NCBI RefSeq assembly: GCF_051622035.1
Contig: NC_135367.1
Span: 13,320,501 to 13,384,500 of the forward strand
From: Arctopsyche grandis
Taxonomy: Eukaryota > Arthropoda > Insecta > Trichoptera > Hydropsychidae
Length of the DNA stretch: 64,000 bases
Direction: 5' to 3'
Below, piece by piece: positions 1 to 11,500 of the stretch. Positions within the stretch are counted from its first letter, which is position 1; each line of letters starts with the position of its first letter. A program made the position numbers and the translations under genes. The notes below the pieces were generated by a model. It did no database searches and was not told the origin of the DNA. It saw only the letters and a program-made list of their open reading frames with translations.

Positions 1-1506
1 AACGGAATAATAAAACCCGTTAACCTATACACATACGTCATACCGAACTGTCAAACGCACGTGGCTTTTGAAATATAGTCAATGCAAATTTCAACACATG
101 CATGACCACCTTTCGAAAATATTTGTTCATACATGAGTACATGTACCTAACATTTTTTAAAGCACTTTTTCGCAAATCAGAGTGAAAATTTCTTCACACC
201 AAATATCGAATTCGGTTCGCGCTGCCGTTTTATTACTTCAGTTTGCATTTTAAATTCGTTCAGTGATTGACAACGGTGGCACACGAGGTGCATCTCAACT
301 TTTATTTAAATGTGTACGATGGTGGATATAATACGATTTTATATCGTTTTATTTAGTATCTTTTAGAACCTGTTTTATTAAGTATTTTTTGATCAAGTCC
401 AATGTTAATTTATAATCAAATTATTTTTGGAAAGGTTGAGCCGTTGACATTTCAACGGCGTAGAGCATTACAATAAAAAAAAATTTTTTTTATTTTTTTA
501 GTTCATTTTCATATCATCAGTATTGCGTTTGTAGGTCACGAACGATCCGGTAGATCCAGTTTTTTTGTTTTTGTTTAATACGAAATAACTTTTGTTTGAT
601 AAGTGGACCGAATAGTGTTAATCTGTTTGGAGAACACCTGTGGACAAAATCCCGTTCGCTCTGAAAAGTTTTACGAAATGAAAATACGTAATAGGTACGT
701 GATCGTTTATATAACGATTGTTGGATACTAACTAAGTAGTCAGATGTATTAAAATTTTATTGAAGTTTAATTTGTTTTTTCCCCTTTTTGTATAATTTTT
801 ATTGTGATACAATAAAAGTAGGAACCATTAAATTAAATTATGTCTTTCAATTTTGTTTTCAAAATTCCAAATTTATCCTTTTTTTATTACAAATTCAATT
901 AAATACTTTCACTTTTTACATTGTTGCCTTAATGCCAGTGTATATGAAATAATTTATATGTATATAGTGTTTTAAATGTTCAAGTGCAAATAAAATGCAC
1001 TGTTTTTTTTACATTAATAGGGAAAGTGGAAAACCAATAATCTTTACATGTCGGGTCGGGTCATATAATTCGAAACATGCTCTCATTTTCCCTCCGATCG
1101 AACTTTCACTCAATGATAAAATACAGGTCGGGATATTGTAAGGGAAAGATCATTATATACGCTTGGTCTCTAATAGTTGGCCACTTGGATTTAAAGTAAA
1201 AAAAAATAACCTCAGTGGGGACCTTGTGTATCTATTTGATGCTCTTAATTTGATATATGTACATATGTATGTATGTATAAAATGTATGATTTTACTATTG
1301 ATATTAAAATTGACATAAGTAGCCAGTCACCAGGATAATTAATCTAAAATATTTATCCCGTATTTAAAAAAAAATAGAAGATCCTACATACACATTTATT
1401 ACTTTATTTATGTACGCATTCACAATAAATAAAGTTTTTTTTATTGCTTTAGTAAAATCTATAAAATCTTTTGTTATTTTTATTTATTTATTCATTATAG
1501 AAACCA
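1..1506. other. Gene-free stretch upstream of dimm coding exon 1
   Basis: I see no supportable coding exon here. The sequence is AT-rich with homopolymer runs. It ends in a splice acceptor (TTCATTATAG before position 1501), so the first recognised dimm exon has an upstream, probably non-coding, exon somewhere in or left of this stretch. That upstream exon could not be placed. Confidence 0.5.
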
Positions 1507-3364
1507 ATGCCAATGCAAGGGAGTACTGGTGAAATAGGAGAACGTGAAAGATGGTGGAGACAAAATGGCAATTCAGCCAATGTCTACTCTGGCGCTGACT
1601 CTCCTAGCTCCGGAGGCTCCACAAGTCGCTTGCAAACTTGGCCCGATGACGATGATGATCAAGATATAGAAGTAGACGACGACGATCAAGAGGAGAAAAC
1701 TTCTGCAAATCATATACATGGTCAGTCTGTAAAAATGGTCATGATATAATCGCACACGAAAAACCCAAATAGGAAAAATTCGTACAAATACCCTCAATGT
1801 ACGTGCATTTTAAAAACAAGTAATTTTTTTTTTTTAAAGTCAAAAATATTTTATTTTTGTATAAAAATTATATTTCAAAGTATGTATATACGTTGCAGAC
1901 GAACTGCGAATAACATAATGAAACAATGAAATGAACTTATTTTTCCAAGCCGCTGACCTAAGCGATCTTTTCGACACAGACTGTAGTTTTCAGTGTTTGG
2001 ATTTTTATGCGTACTGTTTTTTTATATGCAATTTTATTCGATCACCGTAAAAATACACACATTTTATATTACATATGTACATACATACATCTAAAACTGA
2101 ATATACTAAATATATTAAAGAAAATCTTTATTATAAGGCTTTTCTATGTTTTATTACAAGGCTTTTCTATGTTTTACTTCGCAAACGATTGAGCTAAATT
2201 TCCTACAGTCTTCCGATCGTTTTGAAACTTTGCCATTTTACACGGTTTGGTCAACGAAGGAAATTTCAATCGATTTTTATAGTTCGATGGTGAAAAATAA
2301 TCGTAATAAATACTTCTAATTTTGCGAAATTTTTGAAGATGATGACGTTTGACTTTCCGCCACCTCATCCACTCATCATGGCAGATTTTAATTGTTTAAA
2401 CGCCTATAACTTTTTCATTTTCACACTATATCTTATACAATTTGCATTATAGGTTCTCATTATTTCTCATATATATTTTTACTTCACTCATAGGTTATAT
2501 GTATGTATATTGAATGTTATTTTTGCAGATGAGGAGAGTTCTGGAAGTGAAGGTCGAGCAAATGGTAGTTCACGGGGATCCTTGGGACGACGAACAGCTT
2601 GGCCATCAGGTGGAAGACGGAAAAGAAGTGCAGCTTCAGCACGGGAGCGAAACTTGAGGAGGCTAGAGAGCAACGAGCGCGAACGCATGCGTATGCATTC
2701 TTTAAATGATGCATTTGAGGTTGGACATACATACATACATTCGTATATTTTCTGTGTTCAAATATAATTAGTTATAATAGTCTTATAATTAAAACATTTT
2801 TGTATAACAGCAATTGAGAGAAGTCATTCCGCACGTTAAGATGGAAAGAAAACTATCAAAAATAGAAACATTAACTTTAGCAAAAAATTATATCATGGCA
2901 CTTACCAATGTCATTTGTGATATGAGAGGGGAAGAAAAACATTATACGTAAGTTGTATGTTTTATGTACATATTACATAGTATAAATATTTTATATTTTT
3001 TTTATATATATACATACATATGTAGTCTGGAATTTGCATCAATGTCAAGAATGTTTGATAATTACTAATTACTAAGTCAACGTTAGTAATATTAACAATT
3101 GTAATTGGCATATTATATGTAAATATGCATATATTTTGTATTACTATAGACAAAAATATATTGATAAATAATGATTTTCCTTGAAGGTTTGTTGATGCAG
3201 ATGAAAATAGTGTCGATGGAGGTTATGCTGGACGGCCACCAGAAAACAATAATAATTGTCCAATGCAACGTGACTTAGAAACGAGGAGTTCCTGCCATTC
3301 GACAAGTATAGTGACATCAACAAACATTACCTCCAACCATCAGACTGATTATAAAACTTCGTAA
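1507..3364 (+). CDS. dimm: bHLH transcription factor, dimmed/Mist1 (BHLHA15) type
   Basis: Four coding exons: 1507-1720, 2529-2719, 2811-2947 and 3187-3364. They join in frame to 239 codons plus TAA. The basic region (about residues 110-126: [20 protein letters not shown]) carries the E-box-contacting E and R of NERER. The helix-loop-helix follows across the exon 2/3 junction (SLNDAFE, then [28 protein letters not shown]). This combination is characteristic of Drosophila Dimmed and vertebrate MIST1, which drive secretory-cell and neuroendocrine programmes as dimers in the nucleus. N-terminal to it lies an acidic run of D and E (about residues 46-63). The C-terminus is short and Ser/Thr/Asn-rich, so the protein is shorter than Drosophila Dimm (about 390 residues). 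Position 1507 is the first ATG after the acceptor. An N-terminal extension from an upstream exon is possible, because the frame is open back to the acceptor. Confidence 0.88.
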
Positions 3365-4899
3365 TCGAAGTGAATAAGCGATTATTATTATCATTTGTAA
3401 GATAAAAATTATTAAGTATTTTTTAAATTTAAATTGTGTATCGAGATGTAAGATAATAATCAGGGTTAGTGAATAAACTTGTCATTAAACGAATAAACTT
3501 TTTTATTTACTAAGTGCGATGTTTTATAATTGATGATTAATTACTGTAAAAAGAAATTACTTGATCTGTTTACAAATAAATACCTGTAAGTGTACGTTAT
3601 TATATTTTAACTTTTTCTATATGATATTTTAATTGTACATATAATATGTATTATATAATGTACGTACGGTTCTGTAAAATTATGAACACATTTACTAAAT
3701 GAAGATAAAAAAAATATTTGCTAAATTTTCTTTTTCTTTAATGAGTTGTTGCTCAAATTTTAAATTAATAAAAATGTATATACAATAAATTATGTGTACA
3801 TATGTAGATGTATATAAATATTTAAAATCATAATGTACTTCATATTTTTAATGTCTGTTTGGTTTTCAATATACAAACGTACAACAATATATACAATAAA
3901 TATATATTTTGTATTAAAATAATAATGCGAGTATAAGACAACCGTTAAAATTAACATGTTTAATATTATATATGTAATATTAAAGTTACCGAGTCCTCTT
4001 ACGTATATAATTGTAATTAATTATATAGGGAACAATTTACTAAAAAACAATGATCTATATACAATATTATTATAAATTTATTTAAATAACTATATAAATT
4101 AAAATAATTTAATAAATATGTAGAAATATTTATAATGTATGTACAAAGTTTTAATAAACTTTTTTTAACGAGTATTGAAGTTTCATTATACGTACATAAT
4201 ACATATACATAGGTATAATATGTATATACATATGTAGTTAGGTATATTTTTTATTTAAAAAAAAATTCTGAAATGAGATGCACATATTGATAAAATTTGA
4301 AGTAAGAAAATAAAATGAAATTAAAATCTGCATTTTTTTTAATAATATTTATGCAGAAAAAAGTAAAATAAAATTGTCTTTAACGCAATAGTATAGTTTT
4401 TAAATAAATATTTCAAGCTAAAATTTTGTTTATTGTCGGTGAAATGTTTTGTCTATGGTTATTTATATCCATGATTTTTTTTCTTTATTTATGTACACAT
4501 GTACTACCAATAGATGTTTTGTGTTTAACAATAGTTTTGTGATCATGTGAAAATTTAATTTCGAGATTTAGTCTTATCGAATTGCAACTTAGTATAAGTT
4601 ACTGAATTGTTTATCAATACGACGTTAATTTTTAAGTTGACTGGAAGTGGTACCTCCCCTTACTGTTGTCACCTTTCAAGACGGTAAAAGGGGACGGCAA
4701 AACCTTTTGCATCAAAATAGAAGTCATACAATCTAAATTCACGTGGCACTGCATGTGCGCACCGTCGGCCGCGAGCCGATCGAAATGCACAACGCGGATT
4801 CTTCGTCGCGGGGAAAAAAGTGATATCGTCCGTTTCAATTTGTACGAACTCAGGAAGGAAAACGAATAAAATATTCGAGGGAGGTTGCCGTCGTTCATA
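3365..4899. other. dimm 3' region and intergenic DNA
   Basis: No gene is visible. It is strongly AT-rich with several AATAAA-type hexamers soon after the dimm stop (for example near 3472, 3491 and 3576), any of which could end the dimm transcript. Base composition changes sharply towards high GC after about 4,900, where the CK1 leader begins. Confidence 0.5.
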
Positions 4900-5576
4900 A
4901 TGCATAAATATAATGGTCGATCGAAGGTGGTAGCGCTTAGCGCGGTCACGTTGGCAGCGGGATTTGTAAAATAAGCGCGACTCGCAAAGTAGCGTCGTTT
5001 CTTTCGCACTCGTGGAAGGCGAGCGGGAGGTGAAAGAGAGAGAGAAGTGCGCGGAAGGCGGTCGGCGGTGGCGGCCGAAGCAGCTGTCATCGGTAGCGGG
5101 CGGGGACGGACGTGGTCTGAGCGGGCGCGTTCGGACGGGCATTAACCGATAGCCGATAGCCGTTCGGTGTCGTTCGTTCCGCGGTCCGCGCTCTCCGTTC
5201 GCCGTTCGCCGTTCGCCGTTCGATTCCGGTCGCCGCCGTAATCCGAGTAATCGCGAGGAATCCGCCCCGTCTCGGAAGTGTAGTTCGGCGCATGGACGGC
5301 GGCCGCGGCTCTCTGCCCCGCCGCCGCCCCTCGGCCCGCGCCCCCCGCGCCCCCTCCCTCTCCCCGGCGGCCGCCCCCCTGCCCGCCCCCTCGCCCGGCC
5401 GCGGCCGCAAGATGGCGCGGCGAGCGTAGCAGCGGCCGGCTGGCTGCGGCCTGCGCCCCCCCCCGCACCCCTCCGCACCCCCAGCCGACACCCCCGCCCC
5501 CGCCCCGGCCTCCGCCCCCCCGGCCGCGCCCGCCTCCAGCCCCCGCCCCCGCCTCCGCCTCCGCCCCGCCGCCCCC
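4900..5576 (+). promoter_or_regulatory. GC-rich promoter/5' leader of the CK1 gene, with an upstream ORF
   Basis: Within an AT-rich region this stretch becomes CpG-dense, and 5281-5576 is almost pure G/C. It contains a YY1-like CAAGATGGCG at 5408-5417. It also contains an upstream ORF of 45 codons, 5292-5429 (ATG to TAG), which closes before the CK1 start at 5577. Whether 5292 is downstream of the true transcription start is not known. Long ORFs on the opposite strand here are by-products of the GC bias and are not annotated. Confidence 0.55.
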
Positions 5577-8500
5577 ATGGAGCTGCGCGTCGGAAACCGC
5601 TACCGGCTGGGCCGCAAGATCGGCTCGGGATCCTTCGGTGACATTTACCTGGGTACGTTACTGTTCGTTACATCTACCTGCCCGCATTCCGATCCCGACC
5701 CTACACACACACCGACACGCATATGATTGTGACGTTTCCTGCCACATTCCTATGTCGCGCTTCTTTTGTTTTGTTTTTCAAATTGTGATGTAATGTCGGC
5801 CCTCGCCTAGACTCCATTTTGATTATCAGCCTGCCGCGATCTCGCCACGACCCCCTGACAGCTCACGAAAGGCTCGCTCGTGATGGCGACGGTCTACACA
5901 CGTCGAAAATAATATCCGCCATTTTTTTTTTTATTATAATTGCATGTTCTCAACTTCCGTCACGGTGCGCTCCTGAAAAACAAATGCGAAAATAGTGCAA
6001 TTACGCATTGAAAGATATTCAAAAATAAAACAAAAGCAAAAATATACTCGATTGTTTTTCGCATATCTATAATCGTATAATCGTATTCACTTTGTAATTG
6101 TGTATGTTAATTCGATATTAAATTATCTTGCATGAAATTACTCGAATTCACTTCATATCGAGCGAACTGCTTAATCCGAGATGAAATTCCGGTAAAAGTG
6201 TAGATTCCAGCCAGTGGCTGTTCAGTGTGTGTGTGTGTGTATGTGTATTTGACGTATGGACGCCTTGCTAGTATTGCCAGTGCAAAAGATCTGGAGCAAC
6301 GTATCTCTGATTTTTTTTTTATCTATACTTAATAATTCTATCGGTAATTGTTTTTTAAATTTTAATAATGTGAATAAAGTAAATAAGTTACGTATAACAA
6401 TAGTGAAAAATTAATTCAAGCCGTTTTCTTTTCCACTGGCAATACTGGCGTTGCGTCTATACGTCAAATTCACTCACACCCACACACTGTACAGTCACCG
6501 GCTGGGATTTGCACTTTTATACTGACATTCCAAATCGTTGGCAGTTTATGTATGGACAGAAATGGACAGTATAACATACCAAATGTCAAGTGGGAAAATG
6601 ATATTAAATTCATAGCGACATTTCTTTTGTTAAGATGACTCATTTTAGAAGACTGAGGGATATGGGACGTCACGTCTCTGACTCTCAAACAGAGGGTGTT
6701 CCCCAAACTGAATTCGGGTTTAGTTGCACGTGCAGAGTGCATATGTTTGGGAGGTCACACGTGTATGCATATCCATATGAAATTTCTCCTACATTTCTTC
6801 AATTATGGGATTCACTGTTATCGATCACTGTCAAGCAAGGATAAATACAAGGACAAAACATAACCGAAAACACTCAAGTGGGTGATTTTTGGGACCGTGT
6901 ACCATGTATATGAACTAGGGGTGTTGCGTTTTTTTCACCCTAATCTTTGCCGTTAAATACTAGTTCAATGTGCAGTTATAACTTTCGGAAAATCTTTTAA
7001 ATGTTTTTTTTAAATAGTTTTTTATTATTATCATTCTCAATATCCTAATTAAATTTAAATTTTGATACCATATTCGCGTTATTTACATCAATATTATTTC
7101 GAATAGACAGGATTCGTACAGTGGAGAATATCAATAGCATGATAATTTAAAGAAAATCAGTTAAATTTACATTACATATGCTTCAAACAATTTGAGTTTT
7201 GTTTTCTTTTTGAAAAAGCAACATTTTTATATTATAGAAATATTGATGATTTATATAGAATTTATATTGATTTCAATCTTTGTACGTAATTCAAATCGCA
7301 TTTTTAATAATGAGGTTTATAAGGAATTACAATTCACTGTGGATATGTTTATTATAGTGTAACGTACGCCGCGGAGTAAGCAAATAGAATCCCAGAGACT
7401 GACCGTTCAAAGATTATCTGTAACGGATATCTGTTAACGGATTAACTAAATGCATACCGTGCGACTGGTATAAGTGGGTTTTAAGGATTAGCGACAAACT
7501 AAGTGCATGAAACAATGATTGCACTTCTCATACCGTGGGAATACATATCCGAATACGTGACTATACAGTAGGTAAACAGATTAGACGTCTTGAGAGACCG
7601 TGAGACCGGTGTAAGTGGTTTTAGGGATTAGCGACGAGCTAAGTGCATGAAAGCTAAACAATGATTGCACTTCTCATACCGTGGGAATACATATCCGAAT
7701 ACGTGACTATACTGTAGGTAAACAGATTAGACGTCCTGAGAGATCTACCCCTTATAAGGCGGTACGTAGGCGATCTCATGTCATTCTGGACGGAGCAGTG
7801 ACCGTGCGTGTTTCTACTGAATCATCAATAAATGCTGTGAAACGACTGTTGGCTTTTACTTGGATCCTCCACCCACCCTTACGCAACAATAGTAATATCA
7901 TTATTATGAGAGTCTCCGAATATATATTTTATGCCCCTCTCTGGTCAATCAATCAATAATCTTTCAAAATTGGTATTTTCCATATTGTTTTATTTGCCTC
8001 ATCGATTTTACAAGTATTTTTCATATTCTGTGCTAACATACGATATTACACATGTTTCATGTACATCAGTGGCGTATATTGGGTGTGTGCTAGGTGTGCG
8101 GCGCACACCCGTGAAAACCAAAGACCACATAAAGTAGTATTTTAATACAAAATAATGTGTTGTTGTATAAACAGGCATTGATGTGTATGGTGTATTTACC
8201 GTGTGCGCTAAATGTATGGTGTGGTGTATGGTGTGGTGTGCAGTCTGCAGCGTGTTGTGTGATGTTAGATGTAGTTTGTGCGCCGCGACGAGAGAATACC
8301 TATGCCGTGCAGCAAATTGGTGGGTTTGGTTGGAGTGTGCAGGCGGATATTCGCTTGTATAGGTTTGTTCGCGATATTAAGACGCACGGTGTGCTACGAC
8401 TTCAGAGCACCGCGCACCGCACCGCACCACTCGGCAATTGACCGAATGCGATGCGACACGTGGTCTCGTACTTTTTCGCACATTCGTATTTTTATGGTCA

Positions 8501-11500
8501 TATTATTACCTCTAATAACTAATAATGGCTAACAGTGTTCAAGACATTTTAACTATTCCGTTTTCAAATAGAAGTTTTGAGATAAAATTAAAAATAATTA
8601 AATATGGGAAACCGTGTCCGTCTCTTCCAAATTTATCCAGTTTGCATAAAGAAAAAACAAAAGTTTACACTAGACATTTTTGCGTTTCAAATTATAAAAA
8701 ATTCGAATGGATTACAGGCTGTGAAATTCGATCCAAACTTTTCTGCTGGCCATGTTTATTGTTCTCCAAAGATATTAATGTGTGGAACAAAGAAGGATTT
8801 GCTGATCTCAACCATTTGACAGCAGCACTGAAGAAACACGAAGGATCGCAGGCACACGTTCAATCATTTCTTTCCATACAAATGTTTGGCAAACAACGAA
8901 TCGACGTATTAATTGACAGTCAACGTAAAGCCGAAATAAGTCGACATAATGAACAAGTAAATAAAAATAGAGATGTTTTAAAACGAATTATTAACGCAAT
9001 AATCTATCTAGGAAAACAAGAACTGTCCCTGCGAGGTCACGACGAGTCATGTAATTCCGTAAACAAAGGCAATTACATTGAATATCTAAATGCTCTTCGA
9101 GAATATGATTCTGTTTTAGATACTCATTTAAATACTGCTACTACCTTTCGTGGTACTTCTCCAAGTATACAAAATGACATAATCGAAGCAATCGCTCATG
9201 TTATTAAAGTTCATATAAAAAATGAAGTAGAGTCAGCAAGTTTTGTTGCTATTATTCTCGATGAAACTTCAGATATAATGACAAAATCACAGCTCTCAAC
9301 AGTTTTACGTTTTGTATGTAAAGGCAATGTACATGAACGGTTTATTAGTTTTACAGACGTTAGTGCTGATAAAACATCTAATGGTCTATTCCGTCACGTG
9401 GTGAACATAGTTGAAGAATTTAAAATTCAAGACAAATTGGTTGGACAGACTTATGATGGAGCAAGTGTAATGAGTGGACACGTAAATGGTTTGCAATCCA
9501 AAGTCCTCAATGCTTATCCTTTTGCTCTTTTTACACACTGTTATGCTCATGTATTGAATTTAGTATTGCAGCAAGGTCTTTCTGATATTAAAGAAAGTAA
9601 ATCATTTTTTCAAACTTTAAATGGATTGTCTACATACTTTTCAAAATCTTCCAAAAGAGTATTCGCTTTACAGGAATTTGTGACAAAAAGACTTCCCTCT
9701 GTAGCACCCACAAGGTGGAATTTTACATCTCGTTTAAGTAGCACAGTACAACAATACAGAAGTCAATTTACAGATTTTTTTCGACATGTTATAGAAAATT
9801 GTGAATTATGGGACACAGATACTGTTATAAAAGCACGAGGGTTTTTAGGCTTTTTAGAGGATTTTCAAACAATTAAACTTTTTCAAATTTTTTCAAAACT
9901 GTTTGGAATAACTGATGTTTTGTATAACATTCTTCAATCTAAATCTTCGGACGTTTTATATTGTTGTAAAAAAATTAATCATGTTTTGCAGCAACTGAAA
10001 TACGAAAGGGATAATAATTTTGAAATGTTATGGAATAATTATTTAAATGAAAAAAATGATGATCATGATCGTAGGCCACAAAGATTAAAAAATTATTCAG
10101 AAGTAGAAGATAAAACTTCATTTCGTCAATTATATTTCAAAATAGTTGATAGCATAATCGCACAAGTCGAATGTAGATATTCTTCACTTTCCAAATTAGA
10201 ATATTTCCACCTTCTTTGTAATGATAAATATGACGAATATAAAGAAAATTTTCCAAATGTTTTAATTAATAAATTAAAAGATTTTTATGGATCACTGTTT
10301 GATTATATTCGATTGAAAAACGAACTCATTGTGCTATATTCCAGCTCTGAATTTTCAGAGAAACCTGTTCATGAATTAATACAATTCATGACAAAAAATA
10401 ACCTCAAATCTGGTTTTAAAGAGGTGTTTAAGCTGGGAGAATTAATATTAACGATACCAAGCAGTACAGCTTCAGCAGAACGTTCTTTTTCGGCGCTGAA
10501 AAGAATAAAAACTTGCTATAGAGGTACGCAAGGTCAAGATAGATTATGTGGCCTTAGCTTAATTTCAATAGAAAAAAAGTTATTGGTGGAATTAAAACAG
10601 AAAGACACATTCTATGCAGACGTGATTGAAAAGTTTATGTCTCAGAAACGTCGCATTGAACTTATGTATAAATAACTAATAAATTAAACATTTTTGTAAT
10701 GCAAAACGAGTATTTTTTTTTAATTGCTAATTTTATACCCTATGCCCTACGGCATACACAGCACACCCGGTATTAACACCCACCGTCCGCCACTGATGTA
10801 CATATACATACATCTAAAATACAATTTAACGAATTTTACTTGTAGCATAATTATTGTTTCATTGCAATATTGTTATCACGTGACGATAAACACATTTCTT
10901 TTTATACTTCTAATTAAACAATTTAACACTTGTTTAACATTTACAATAACATCCTTATCAATTGTCTTCATTATTTCATGTTCAAAGAGTAACAGTATGC
11001 ATAATAAACTTGCACACTGATAAACTTTATTTCAGATTATGTATGCGTGAATTTTAAAATTGTTCCATTTGTCAACAATAATAGTAAATGCCCTTGTATG
11101 TAATTAAATTTAACACTGTCAAATCCAAATTTTATTTCTTGTATTTTTAAAATCGTCTTATTTTTATTGTATATTTAAGTTTGGTTTGTTTAACATTTGC
11201 AGGGACGAGTATTCTCACTGGAGAAGAAGTTGCTATTAAATTAGAATGTCTCGATGCACGGCATCCTCAACTTCACACAGAGAGCAAAATATACAGATGC
11301 TTGCAAGGAGGAAGTAAGTTCAATTGAAAACGAATTGATTTATTGAATTGTCTTTTTATACTTGTAACACATAATTTTTATTGTTTAGGTGGGATTCCAC
11401 AGTTGAAATGGTCCGGTTCCGAAGGCGACTACGAGGTGATGGTCATGGAGCTGTTAGGACCTTCCTTGGAAGATTTGTTCATGTATTGTTCGCGTAGATT

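Noticed and set aside
4669-5578. Several minus-strand ORFs (108-269 codons) rich in Arg, Gly and Ala.
   Set aside because: They lie opposite the GC-rich CK1 leader, where stop codons are rare because of composition. Low complexity, no domain, no splice logic.
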